From Opitutaceae bacterium (lineage in GTDB: Bacteria; Verrucomicrobiota; Verrucomicrobiia; Opitutales; Opitutaceae): a DNA stretch of 64,000 nt. The notes beneath the pieces were generated by a model that saw only the letters and a list, made by a program, of their open reading frames with translations, was not told the DNA's origin and did no database searches. Shown in pieces: positions 1-8,093 of the stretch (the first letter of the stretch is position 1; the number at the start of each line of letters is the position of its first letter). The stretch covers positions 744,001-808,000 of the forward strand of contig JACKPU010000001.1 of assembly GCA_024233285.1 (NCBI GenBank), in the 5' to 3' direction. Made by a program: the position numbers and the translations under genes.

Positions 1-1
1 T

Positions 2-247
2 CACGAAGAGCACCGTCCCTTCGGCGGTTGGTTGTTGGGCGGGACCAATTCCGCGCTGCTTGCCGTGAAGGATTCGAAGCACGAACGCTACCGCGCCTTC
101 TTGCAAAAGGCGCTGGCTTTTTTCCGCGGAGGGGAAACGCCAGTTGCATTGCCCGAAACCTTGGAAACGATAGCCTTTCTGGCGGCCGCCGCGACCAGTG
201 CCGGCCAAGGCGGGAAGCCCGTTGCCATCCATTCATTTTCCCCATGA
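2..247 (+). CDS. Gfo/Idh/MocA-type oxidoreductase, C-terminal part (cut by window edge)
   Basis: The frame is open from the first bases and ends at TGA 245-247, giving 81 residues of a C-terminus. The last 30 residues (ETLETIAFLAAAATS, then GGKPVAI) match the usual end of Gfo/Idh/MocA NAD(P)-dependent sugar oxidoreductases, whose last helix packs on the substrate domain. The Rossmann half lies outside the window. Its stop codon overlaps an ATG (ATGA at 244-247) that opens a remnant of a hydroxyacid dehydrogenase gene, so the two were probably translationally coupled. The family assignment rests on a short C-terminal pattern and is moderate. Confidence 0.55.
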   Translation, partial: HEEHRPFGGWLLGGTNSALLAVKDSKHERYRAFLQKALAFFRGGETPVALPETLETIAFLAAAATSAGQGGKPVAIHSFSP

Positions 248-372
248 AAAAAATACTCCTGGTAACGACCGCGTATGAGCGGGACGATTTCCCTCAAGGG
301 ATTGCAGCCGTGGATCACAACGATCGCTCCGGACGATCACGGGAGAGCTCAAACCGTTCGAATTTGAAATGA
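244..372 (+). pseudogene. N-terminal remnant of a D-2-hydroxyacid dehydrogenase gene
   Basis: From ATG 244 the frame reads MKKILLVTTAYERDD, identical at 11 of 15 positions to the start of the intact dehydrogenase at 3667 (MKKLLLVTSAFERDH). DNA similarity continues to a shared GTGGATCA...CGATCG stretch near 313-330. The frame then loses similarity and stops at 372, just after the start of the phosphoesterase at 369. No Rossmann or catalytic residues remain. I read it as the stub of a duplicated dehydrogenase gene after a large internal deletion. A real 42-residue peptide is possible but less likely. Confidence 0.6.
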
Positions 373-2387
373 CCCCGGTGACTGAGTTTGACACCCGTTT
401 GCTGGCGCCGCCGCTCTTCCAGTTCGCCATCGTGGCGGATTCGCATGACAAGCTGCCGGCGGCGGCGGTGGACCCGGAGTTTCCCTCGCGCAGCTTGCAG
501 CATGATCGCGTCGCCACGTTGCTGCAATTGATGCGCCATGTGCCGGCCGATTTTGTCGTGCATATGGGCGACTTGGTGCAGGAGTATCCCGGCACCTCGG
601 GTTTTTCGCCGGCGTTTGCCGCGGCCGTGGAGGCCTTTCACCGGCTGCCGATGCCGGTTTTCCATGTCGCGGGCAACCACGATGTCGGCGACAAACCCGA
701 TCGCACCATGCCGACGCACCCGCCCACGCCGGAGTCGCTGGCGGAATATCATCGCTTGTGCGGACCGTCGTGGCAGCGGATTGACCGGGCGGATTGCCGG
801 TTGCTGCTGATCAACAGTCAGCTTCTCGACACCGGCATGCCCGAGGAAACAGCCCAGCGGGCCTGGCTGGAGTCCGAATTGGCGGCCGCGGCCGGTCGGC
901 GCGTTTTGCTGTTTCTGCATCTCCCCTTGTATCTGGGGCGCGAGGACGAACCGGCCCTGGGCAATTATGATGTGCTGGGCAACGCATCGCGGCGCTGGCT
1001 GCTGGATCTGATCCGGAAACATCGCGTGGAGTTTGTGGCCGGAGCGCACGTGCACTTTGCTTTTTTTGATCTGATCGACCGCACCGAGTATCACCAGCTG
1101 GCCTCGCCCTGTTTCACCCGGCCGGGGTTTGCGCATTTGTTCAGTTCGCCGCCGCCCGAAGAACGTGGGCGCAATGACCGGCCCAAGCTCGGCTTCTACC
1201 TCGCGCGGGTTTTGGCGAATGATATCCGGCTGCATTTCATTCGCACGGCCGGAGCAACAACCCCGCGTGACCTCGCGCCCGAGGGCGCGCGCATCGTGGT
1301 GTTTCCCGCCGCCGCCGGTGATCGCGGCTCGAGCCTGGGCGTGACTTTGCGCGAACCGATCCTGCGCGAAGGAGAGGTGCCGATAGCCTTTCCGTCGGTG
1401 GTGCGTCAGCGCGTGCGTAACGACTATCCGCTCTACCATCTGCAGGAACTGGGCGCGGCGCACCTGCGTGTGCCGCGGCATGATTGGGATGATCCTGCCC
1501 AACGCCGCCGGCTGGCGTGGCTCGCCGCCAAGGGAGTTTCGCTGACGTTGTTTGCGCTGGACGGAACCGGCGGGGAATTACCGGTGCCGGAAACGCCTGA
1601 GAAACTGCCACTCGGGATCGAATGGCAGTTGCCCGGTTGCGTGACGCCGCCGGAAGAATCTTACACATCCTGGGTGAGGTCCTGTCGCGAACGCGGATAC
1701 GGAGTCGCCTTGGCGCCGGTCGTGGCCGGCAAGGCGCAGGCGGGCAAGCAGCACCCGCGCACGCGCGTGGGTTACTCGCCGGCAACCGTGGCGGAAATTA
1801 ATGCGTGGTTGCGTGATCAGGAGCAGACGGTCGATCGGGTGGTGATCGATCTGGGCCCGGAGGCGTCTTCCTGGGAAACCTGGATGCGGGCCGCGGCACA
1901 GTGTCAGCCCCAGGATCCGGCGTGGGATTTGAAGCTCGAGTTGGCCTCGGTTGACGATGATCGCAACTGTGCGCAGCTCGCGGAAGCGATCGTGCTTTGT
2001 CTGGCGATTCCCCGGTCGCGACTCTTCGTCGATCCGCTCACCGATCATGACCGCACGATGGACGCGGTGCACGGTTTGTGCGATACGATGCACAATCCCC
2101 GCCCGCCTTTTGCGGTTTACCGGGCCTTGAACGGAATCCTGTTTCCCGAGGCATTGACGAGCCGGGCCGGGCGAAAATTCGATGTTCGTCGTTTGGCGGT
2201 CGATTGCTTCAGCATCAGCGTGGACGGCGTCAAATATGCGTTGATCATTTCGGATCGCGCAGCGGGCGCGCTGCCGGCGGCGTGGTCCGCGGAAATCCTC
2301 TGGGACCTGCGCCGCGGCCAGTCCCGCGACTGGACGCCGGACCATCCGGTCAAGCCACCTTTCCTCATAACCTACCGCGAAACATAA
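369..2387 (+). CDS. Calcineurin-like metallophosphoesterase with large C-terminal domain
   Basis: This 672-residue protein starts with a calcineurin-like phosphoesterase domain at about 15-270. The metal-binding series is visible: D24 and H26 (VADSHD), D68 (HMGDLV), N103-H104 (AGNHD), H184 (LFLHLP), and H227/H229 (GAHVHF, where family members usually have GHxH). Such enzymes hydrolyse phosphomono- or diesters with two metal ions. Residues from about 300 to 672 form a second domain of alternating strands and helices that may be barrel-like; I cannot name its family. No signal peptide is seen, so it is probably cytoplasmic. It leads a run of sugar-acid catabolic genes 7 bases apart, so a sugar phosphate or glycosyl phosphodiester substrate is an inference. 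Confidence 0.8.
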   Translation: MTPVTEFDTRLLAPPLFQFAIVADSHDKLPAAAVDPEFPSRSLQHDRVATLLQLMRHVPADFVVHMGDLVQEYPGTSGFSPAFAAAVEAFHRLPMPVFHVAGNHDVGDKPDRTMPTHPPTPESLAEYHRLCGPSWQRIDRADCRLLLINSQLLDTGMPEETAQRAWLESELAAAAGRRVLLFLHLPLYLGREDEPALGNYDVLGNASRRWLLDLIRKHRVEFVAGAHVHFAFFDLIDRTEYHQLASPCFTRPGFAHLFSSPPPEERGRNDRPKLGFYLARVLANDIRLHFIRTAGATTPRDLAPEGARIVVFPAAAGDRGSSLGVTLREPILREGEVPIAFPSVVRQRVRNDYPLYHLQELGAAHLRVPRHDWDDPAQRRRLAWLAAKGVSLTLFALDGTGGELPVPETPEKLPLGIEWQLPGCVTPPEESYTSWVRSCRERGYGVALAPVVAGKAQAGKQHPRTRVGYSPATVAEINAWLRDQEQTVDRVVIDLGPEASSWETWMRAAAQCQPQDPAWDLKLELASVDDDRNCAQLAEAIVLCLAIPRSRLFVDPLTDHDRTMDAVHGLCDTMHNPRPPFAVYRALNGILFPEALTSRAGRKFDVRRLAVDCFSISVDGVKYALIISDRAAGALPAAWSAEILWDLRRGQSRDWTPDHPVKPPFLITYRET

Positions 2388-2394
2388 TAACGTC

Positions 2395-3558
2395 ATGCAA
2401 ATCAAATCGATAGAGTGTTATCCCCTGCGAATCCCCGGTCATCCGTATTGCGGCGGGCACGACACGCGCAAGAATACGGGACAATACGGTGACTACACGA
2501 CGCATGCGGTTTATCGCGCGATTTACACTATGAATGCCGAGACCCTGCTCGTGAAGATCACGTCCGATGATGGCGTGGTGGGGTGGGGGGAGACCCAGGC
2601 GGCGATCACGCCGCACATCGTGGCGCAGCTGGTCAACGAGTTGGTGGCTCCCGGCTATCTGGGACAGGACCCGCATGATTACGCGGTGTTGCGCGATCGG
2701 GCTTACGACAGGTTGCGCGACCGCGGCCATGACAGCGGCCAATATGTCGATGCGATCTCGGCGTGTGACATCGCGCTGCACGACTTGCTCGGCAAGGTGC
2801 ATGGCAAGCCCGTGCATCAATTGCTGGGCGGCGCCTACCGGCAGGAAATCCCGTGTTACGTGTCCGGGGTGCCGGCGGTGAGTGTCGCCGAACAAGCCGA
2901 TCATATGCGGCGGTGGCAGGAGCAGGGATTCAACCGCTTCAAGATTTCCCTCGGCTACGGCGTGAAGCAGGATATCGCGCACATGGAAGGATTGCGCCGC
3001 GAATTGGGCGACGAGCCGACCTTCCTCGTCGATCAGCACTGGGTTTACGATCTGAATGATTCGATTCGGATCGGTCGCGCCTTCGAAGCGCTCGGAATCG
3101 GCTTCATGGAATGTCCGATGGATGCGGAGATCTTCGCCCAGTATGGCAAGCTGTGCGCGGCGCTCGATCTGCCCATCGCGCTGGGTGAGGAGTTTCGCAC
3201 CCGCTACCGTTTCAAGGAACGCATCGATGCGGGCGCGCTGGACATTGCGCAGCCGGACATTGGCCGCCTTGGAATCACGGAGGGCATGCGGGTGACCACG
3301 TTGTGCAACGCAGCCGGCATCCCCAGTGCGCCGCACATCGGTTCCGGCCTGGCTCCTTACACCGCGGCGTCGCTGCAGGTCGCGGCGGCGACGGAAAACC
3401 TCTTCCTGCTTGAGTTCCAGCCCACGCAGATCGCCGTGTCTGACGAATACTTCACGCCTTCGATCAGACCCCGGGCCGGCGCCTATCATTTGAGTGACCT
3501 GCCGGGCCTCGGGGTTGAACCGATCGAGGACAAGATCAAGGAACACCGCTTTGCATGA
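2395..3558 (+). CDS. Mandelate racemase/muconate lactonizing enzyme family protein (probable sugar-acid dehydratase)
   Basis: The 387-residue product has the two-domain plan of the enolase superfamily: an N-terminal capping domain (1-125) and a TIM barrel. The putative catalytic set is K183 (RFKISLG), metal ligands D213 (LVDQHW), E239 (FMECPMD) and E265/E266 (LGEEF), then D288 (QPDIGRLGITEG) and H314 (SAPHIGSG). This layout resembles acid-sugar dehydratases, which remove water from aldonates to give 2-keto-3-deoxy acids. The exact substrate cannot be read from sequence; galactonate, fuconate and rhamnonate are all possible. Its TGA overlaps ATGA at 3555, the start of a remnant frame. The neighbouring hydroxyacid dehydrogenase and RidA fit a keto-acid pathway. 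Confidence 0.85.
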   Translation: MQIKSIECYPLRIPGHPYCGGHDTRKNTGQYGDYTTHAVYRAIYTMNAETLLVKITSDDGVVGWGETQAAITPHIVAQLVNELVAPGYLGQDPHDYAVLRDRAYDRLRDRGHDSGQYVDAISACDIALHDLLGKVHGKPVHQLLGGAYRQEIPCYVSGVPAVSVAEQADHMRRWQEQGFNRFKISLGYGVKQDIAHMEGLRRELGDEPTFLVDQHWVYDLNDSIRIGRAFEALGIGFMECPMDAEIFAQYGKLCAALDLPIALGEEFRTRYRFKERIDAGALDIAQPDIGRLGITEGMRVTTLCNAAGIPSAPHIGSGLAPYTAASLQVAAATENLFLLEFQPTQIAVSDEYFTPSIRPRAGAYHLSDLPGLGVEPIEDKIKEHRFA

Positions 3559-3701
3559 CCAAGCCGCTTGAAATCGGATTGGCCGGGTTGGATCCCAGTC
3601 GTTGCGTCGAGGATGCGATGCTCCGGCACGCTGCTGCGCACCGGGTTCCCGCCGTTCTTTCCCAACATGAAAAAACTGCTTCTGGTCACCAGCGCGTTTG
3701 A
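3555..3701 (+). pseudogene. Remnant N-terminus of a Gfo/Idh/MocA-type oxidoreductase gene
   Basis: ATG 3555 overlaps the stop of the preceding gene as ATGA. The frame encodes 48 residues beginning MTKPLEIGLAGLDPSRCVED, which resembles the first strand and glycine loop of Gfo/Idh/MocA oxidoreductases (often IGLIGLDTSH). After about 35 codons it runs straight into the start of the hydroxyacid dehydrogenase, whose ATG is at 3667, and stops at 3701 inside it. The domain body is missing. The C-terminus of such a protein lies at 2-247 in front of the other dehydrogenase copy, which suggests two degenerate copies of the same gene pair. Family assignment rests on about 20 residues. Confidence 0.5.
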
Positions 3702-4668
3702 GCGGGATCATTTGTTCCCGGATGGACTGTCATCGTGGATCAATTCGATCGGTCACGAATGTCGCCTCGTCGAGGCTTCCGACGTGCAGGGGTTTGCCCG
3801 GACCCTGACCGAGTATGGACCGCAGGTTGTGATCGGCGGTTGGGATATGCCGCCCTTGCCGCTGCCGGCGTTGCGCGCCCAGGGCGGCAGTGTCGATTAT
3901 CTCTGCTTTCTTTGCGGCTCGCCGAAAAAGCAGATTGGCGAGGAACATTTGCGGGCCGGGCTGGTGCTCACGAATTGGGGACCCTGGGTCGGGCCCTATG
4001 TGGCCGAGGGTGCGCTTTTGCTGGTCTTGAGCGCACTGCGCCGCGTGGCGAAATGGGGGTATCAATTGCGCGAGAACGGACAGTGGCGGGAGCGCACGAC
4101 GCACAACCGCAGTCTCTACGGCAAGCGCGTGGGCATTCACGGATTCGGCGGGATTCCGCGGGCGCTGACGAAACTAATGGCACCGTTCAATCCAATCATC
4201 GCGACCTGGGATCCTTTCGTCAGTGACGAAGTGCTGGCCGCCCACGGGGTAGAGCGGGCGGCCTCGGTGGAAGCGCTTTATACAGGGTCGGATGTGCTGG
4301 TGAATCTGCTGCCGCTGACGGCGGAGACGGAGCGCTGTGTGACTGAGCAGCTGCTGCGTTTGTTGCCGGAAGGAGCGTGTTTTGTGAACAACGGCCGGGG
4401 CCAGACCGTCGACGAGGAGGCATTGATCAAAGTGGCGCGTGAAGGCAGGATCGAGGTGGCCTTGGACGTATATGCCCGGGAGCCCTTGGCCAAGGACTCT
4501 CCGCTGCGCACGCTGCCGAATGTCTTCCTGCTGCCCCACATGGGCGGGGCGACCATCGACCGCGGCCGCGATTGCGGCCAGCGGGCCCTGCAGAATGTGG
4601 AACGCTACCTGACCGGACAGGCTTTGGAAAACCGGGTCGATCTCCCGACCTTTGTCCGAATGACCTGA
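3667..4668 (+). CDS. D-2-hydroxyacid dehydrogenase (NAD-binding)
   Basis: The 333-residue protein belongs to the D-isomer-specific 2-hydroxyacid dehydrogenases, which interconvert 2-hydroxy and 2-oxo acids with NAD(P)H. The nucleotide-binding loop is GIHGFGGIPRAL (157-167). The catalytic triad is R244 (NNGRGQTVDEEAL), E272 (YAREPLAKDSPL) and H291 (LLPHMGGAT). I start at ATG 3667 (MKKLLLVTSAFERD) rather than the in-frame start 33 codons upstream, because the upstream part overlaps a remnant of another gene and the stub at 244 begins at the equivalent ATG. It lies in the same operon as the enolase-superfamily enzyme and RidA and probably handles a keto acid from that pathway. Confidence 0.88.
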   Translation: MKKLLLVTSAFERDHLFPDGLSSWINSIGHECRLVEASDVQGFARTLTEYGPQVVIGGWDMPPLPLPALRAQGGSVDYLCFLCGSPKKQIGEEHLRAGLVLTNWGPWVGPYVAEGALLLVLSALRRVAKWGYQLRENGQWRERTTHNRSLYGKRVGIHGFGGIPRALTKLMAPFNPIIATWDPFVSDEVLAAHGVERAASVEALYTGSDVLVNLLPLTAETERCVTEQLLRLLPEGACFVNNGRGQTVDEEALIKVAREGRIEVALDVYAREPLAKDSPLRTLPNVFLLPHMGGATIDRGRDCGQRALQNVERYLTGQALENRVDLPTFVRMT

Positions 4669-4708
4669 CGACCCCGCACCTTAAGCGCCCACGGAAACGC
4701 CCCGAATC

Positions 4709-5113
4709 ATGATCGACAAAAAGGAAATCAAACATCCCGAGAAGGAATTCACCCATGGCCTTTTCTCTGCGGGCGTGCTCATCGACGGCTGGCTCTACGT
4801 CAGTGGTCAGGGCCCGCTGGATATGAAAACCGGGGTGGGGCTGATCGGCACGATCGAGGAAGAAACGGTCCTCACGCTGAAGAACCTGGAGTTGATCTTG
4901 AAAAATGCCGGCGTGGATCGCGATCACGTGGTGCGCTGCACCTGTTATCTGTCGGACATGAAATATTTCGAAGGATTCAATCGCATCTACGGGGAATTTT
5001 TCACCGGCATTCGCCCCGCCCGCACGACGGTGCAAGCGGGGTTGATGAAGGGCATCAAAGTTGAAATCGACGCGGTGGCCCGCGTTCCCGCCGGACCGAT
5101 CGCCGGGACCTGA
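4709..5113 (+). CDS. RidA/YjgF family reactive intermediate deaminase
   Basis: The 134-residue protein has the RidA/YjgF/UK114 fold signature: VSGQGPLD (31-38), CYLSDMKYFEGFN (79-91) and RPARTTVQAG, with R105 at the position that binds the substrate carboxylate. The C-terminal KGIKVEIDAVA is also typical. Family members hydrolyse enamine/imine intermediates made by PLP enzymes, and relatives in sugar-acid and pyrimidine operons act on other unstable enols. Length equals the family norm. It sits 40 bases after the hydroxyacid dehydrogenase and 15 bases before the transport genes, so it belongs to this operon. Confidence 0.9.
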   Translation: MIDKKEIKHPEKEFTHGLFSAGVLIDGWLYVSGQGPLDMKTGVGLIGTIEEETVLTLKNLELILKNAGVDRDHVVRCTCYLSDMKYFEGFNRIYGEFFTGIRPARTTVQAGLMKGIKVEIDAVARVPAGPIAGT

Positions 5114-5128
5114 GCACAGACCCAGCTC

Positions 5129-6589
5129 GTGAAATACGTTCTGCTCAGTGTATTTTTGGGGCTGTGTCTGGCGACCTTGGTCGACCGGTCCACCCGTTCG
5201 TCGGTGCAGAGCGAGGTGCCCGTGCTGTTTTGGGTCACCGATATCAACAGCGCCCGGGTGGAGCAACTGCAGCGGTTTCATGCCTGGTTGAAGGATAAGG
5301 GGTATCCGGAATTCGAGGTGCGGCTGGACAGCTCGAACGCGGATGCGTCGAAGAAATTGATCCAGGGGGTTTCCGGCGTCGGGGCCGACATCATTTCGAT
5401 GGCGCGCGACGAGGCGTGGTTGTTTCACGCGACGGGGATGCTCGAAGACCTGAAGCCGCTGGCGAAGAAGCACGGTTTCACTCTAGACAAGACGTGGCCG
5501 GCGTCGGCGCCTTCGTTCATGATCGACGGCGAGCAGGTGGGGTTTCCCCGGGCCACGGCGTTGCAGACTTATTTTCTCAATGTGAAGTTGTTCGAACAAT
5601 ACGGCGTGCCGTTGCCCTCTCTGCGCTGGACGCTGGATGAGTTTGAGACAACGGCCAAGGCCTTCGTCGAGGCGGCGAACCGCGGCAAGGATGCCCGGGA
5701 TCGCATTTTCTTCTGCGATTCGGTCAACGTCACCACCCTGCGCCGCGGCCTGGGCCGATCCGCGATGAACGAGACCATGACCCGTTGCACGCTCGACAAC
5801 CTCGAGTCCATCCGCGCGCTCAAGCTCATTCATAAATGGACCTATGAGGATCAGATCATCCCGACCCAGGCGGATCTGGATTTCTTCGCCGGCTCGGACA
5901 CCAATACCTCGCGGATCCAGTTGTTCGTCCGGGACCGCTATGCGCTGCTGACGGGGGCGCGTTATTCCCTGGTGCAATTGCGGGAGCATCCTGCAATGAA
6001 ACTGGAAGTCAGGATGCCGCCCTTTGACGTTTTCCCCAACACGCTGATGGGGACGGGGAGCGTGGGGATCTACAAGAACTCGAAGCACAAGGAGCTTGCG
6101 GCCTACCTGCTCGAGTTTTTCACCAGTGAGCCCTACAACATGAGCGTGGTGCACACGGCGGATGCGATCCCGCCGGTGCCCCATTATGTGACCACGGAGG
6201 AGTATCTGCGCCCCAAGGAATTTCCGCAGGAATGGCAGATCCACCGCGAGACGGCGGACCTGATGGAATTCGCGATAACGCCCGGGGCCAGTCCGTTTAT
6301 TTTGCCGACGGCATTCAACCGTCTCGAGGCGGAATACCGTCTGGCGGCGCTGGCGGGCATCTACACCCTGGAGGAGGGCATGGCCCGGGCCGAGAAGGCC
6401 ATCAACCGGGAGATTGAGCAAAACGTGGCGGCCGACCCGCAGTTGAAGCTGCGTTACGAACAGCTCCTGCAGGATCAGGCCACCATCGAACGGCTGCGGG
6501 CGGCGGGACAGCCGGTGCCGGCCCGCCTGATCACCAATCCTTTCTATCAACGCTATTACGCCGTGCAGGGCTGGAGCACCGAATCATGA
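5129..6589 (+). CDS. Extracellular solute-binding protein, sugar ABC transporter
   Basis: The 486-residue product begins with a GTG codon (MKYVLLSVFLGLCLATLVD), giving an N-terminal signal or anchor segment without a clear lipobox cysteine. The body resembles family 1 sugar-binding proteins, with a bilobed pattern that includes DIISMARDEAWLF and TALQTYFLN. It is somewhat longer than most because of about 60 charged, probably helical residues at the C-terminus (about 415-475). It should capture a sugar or oligosaccharide and deliver it to the two permeases that follow, the first of which overlaps its stop by ATGA. The ligand is not predictable; context suggests an acidic or sulfated glycan fragment. 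Confidence 0.85.
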   Translation: MKYVLLSVFLGLCLATLVDRSTRSSVQSEVPVLFWVTDINSARVEQLQRFHAWLKDKGYPEFEVRLDSSNADASKKLIQGVSGVGADIISMARDEAWLFHATGMLEDLKPLAKKHGFTLDKTWPASAPSFMIDGEQVGFPRATALQTYFLNVKLFEQYGVPLPSLRWTLDEFETTAKAFVEAANRGKDARDRIFFCDSVNVTTLRRGLGRSAMNETMTRCTLDNLESIRALKLIHKWTYEDQIIPTQADLDFFAGSDTNTSRIQLFVRDRYALLTGARYSLVQLREHPAMKLEVRMPPFDVFPNTLMGTGSVGIYKNSKHKELAAYLLEFFTSEPYNMSVVHTADAIPPVPHYVTTEEYLRPKEFPQEWQIHRETADLMEFAITPGASPFILPTAFNRLEAEYRLAALAGIYTLEEGMARAEKAINREIEQNVAADPQLKLRYEQLLQDQATIERLRAAGQPVPARLITNPFYQRYYAVQGWSTES

Positions 6590-8073
6590 GCGCAGCGCGC
6601 AACACGTTCCGCCGTCTGCTCACCGGACTGACTTTTCTGGCGCCCAGCATCGCGGGCTTCCTGGCCTTCACGGTCATTCCGCTGGTGCTCAGTTTCATCC
6701 TCGCCTTCACGAATTGGGATGTGCGCCGCCACAACATGTTTCGGGCGGAGCCCATCGAGTTCATCGGGCTGGCCAACTTCGAGCGGATGTTTTCTCACCC
6801 GGCCTTCTGGCAATATCTCGGCAACACGCTGTTCTTCATGCTCGGCATTCCCGTGGCGATCATGGGCAGCCTGATCGCCGCGTTGTTGCTGACCAAGGAG
6901 CTCAACGGTCCGGCGGCGTTGCGGCGGATTCACTTTGTGGCGATGGGCGTGCTGATGATCGCGTTGGCGGTGCTGCTGCTCACCGGCTACGACTTCGGCA
7001 ACATGATGATTCTGGTCGGTCTGTTGTTCGGCGCGATTTTGCTGACCGGCCTGATCGGCCGCGCGACGGTTTACCGCACGATTTTTTATGCCCCGCATTT
7101 CACCGCGGGGGTGGCGACGTTTCTGTTGTGGAAGAAAATGTATAATCCGCACACCGGACCGGTGAATGCGGCGCTGCGGCCGGTGGTCTCCGCCGTGCAG
7201 GAAACCTTTCAGGGGTTGCCGTTGTGGACCGGGCCCCTGCTCGGCGTGTTCATGGCGGTGCTCGGTCTGGTGCTCATCACGCTGCTGTATCGGCGGATCG
7301 GGCAGGCGTGGATCGACGGCGAGTTGGGGCGGGGCGCCTGGCTCGGATTGATGGTGCTGTCACTGCTGCCGGTCGGGCTGGGCTGGCGCTGGTTGCAAGG
7401 ATCCTGGCTGGCGGTGCTGATCGTGGTGGCGCATCTCGGGATGCTCGTTTGGTGGGTGCTGCGACCCGGATTGAAAACGCCCTTTCGCCAGGTCTCCGCC
7501 GGGCAGGGTTTCGCCGGCCTGGTGCTGCCGGTCGCCGGTGCGGTGGTGGGTCAGTTGATGTTCATCGGGCTGGCGCTGGTGATGCTGCGCTTGCCCGGCA
7601 TGGCGGCGGCCGGGGACATGGCCCCGCCGGACTGGCTGGCCGATTTCTACTGGGCCAAGCCTGCGATCATGATCATGGCCTTCTGGGCCGCGGTCGGTTC
7701 GAACAACATGATTCTCTACATCGCGGGCATCACCAACATCCCACAGGAACTCTACGAAGCGGCGGAAATCGACGGCGCGAATTCGTGGCAGCGGTTTTGG
7801 AACGTGACCTGGCCGCAACTCGCGCCCGTCACGTTTTTCATCGTGGTCATGAGTGTGATCCACGGACTGCAGGGCGGGTTCGAAATGGCGCGGGCGATGA
7901 CCCAGGGCGGTCCGGCCGGTGCCACCACGACGCTCAGTTACTTCGTGTTCATCGAGGGCTTTGAATCGGGTCGCTTGGGTTATGCCTCGGCCGTGGTCTG
8001 GGCGCTCTTCGCGATGGTCATGTTTGTGACCCTCCTCAACTTCAAATTCGGCAACCGCAATGTTAACGACTGA
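6586..8073 (+). CDS. Sugar ABC transporter permease, MalF/UgpA type with inserted hydrophobic segments
   Basis: Start ATG overlaps the stop of the binding protein gene (ATGA). The protein has a first membrane helix at about 15-40. The binding-protein-dependent permease (EAA) loop is near the C-terminus: YEAAEIDGANSWQRFWNVTWPQL at about 385-407, which contacts the ATPase. At 495 residues it is about 200 longer than a usual MalF/UgpA-type subunit. The extra length consists of hydrophobic stretches at about 110-150 (MGVLMIALAVLLLTG, then a second one) and about 210-345 (several TM-like segments). It pairs with the next permease. No ABC ATPase gene is in this operon, so an MsmK-type shared ATPase encoded elsewhere is likely. 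Confidence 0.87.
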   Translation: MSAARNTFRRLLTGLTFLAPSIAGFLAFTVIPLVLSFILAFTNWDVRRHNMFRAEPIEFIGLANFERMFSHPAFWQYLGNTLFFMLGIPVAIMGSLIAALLLTKELNGPAALRRIHFVAMGVLMIALAVLLLTGYDFGNMMILVGLLFGAILLTGLIGRATVYRTIFYAPHFTAGVATFLLWKKMYNPHTGPVNAALRPVVSAVQETFQGLPLWTGPLLGVFMAVLGLVLITLLYRRIGQAWIDGELGRGAWLGLMVLSLLPVGLGWRWLQGSWLAVLIVVAHLGMLVWWVLRPGLKTPFRQVSAGQGFAGLVLPVAGAVVGQLMFIGLALVMLRLPGMAAAGDMAPPDWLADFYWAKPAIMIMAFWAAVGSNNMILYIAGITNIPQELYEAAEIDGANSWQRFWNVTWPQLAPVTFFIVVMSVIHGLQGGFEMARAMTQGGPAGATTTLSYFVFIEGFESGRLGYASAVVWALFAMVMFVTLLNFKFGNRNVND

Positions 8074-8093
8074 TCGCACCGGAGGCTCCAACG

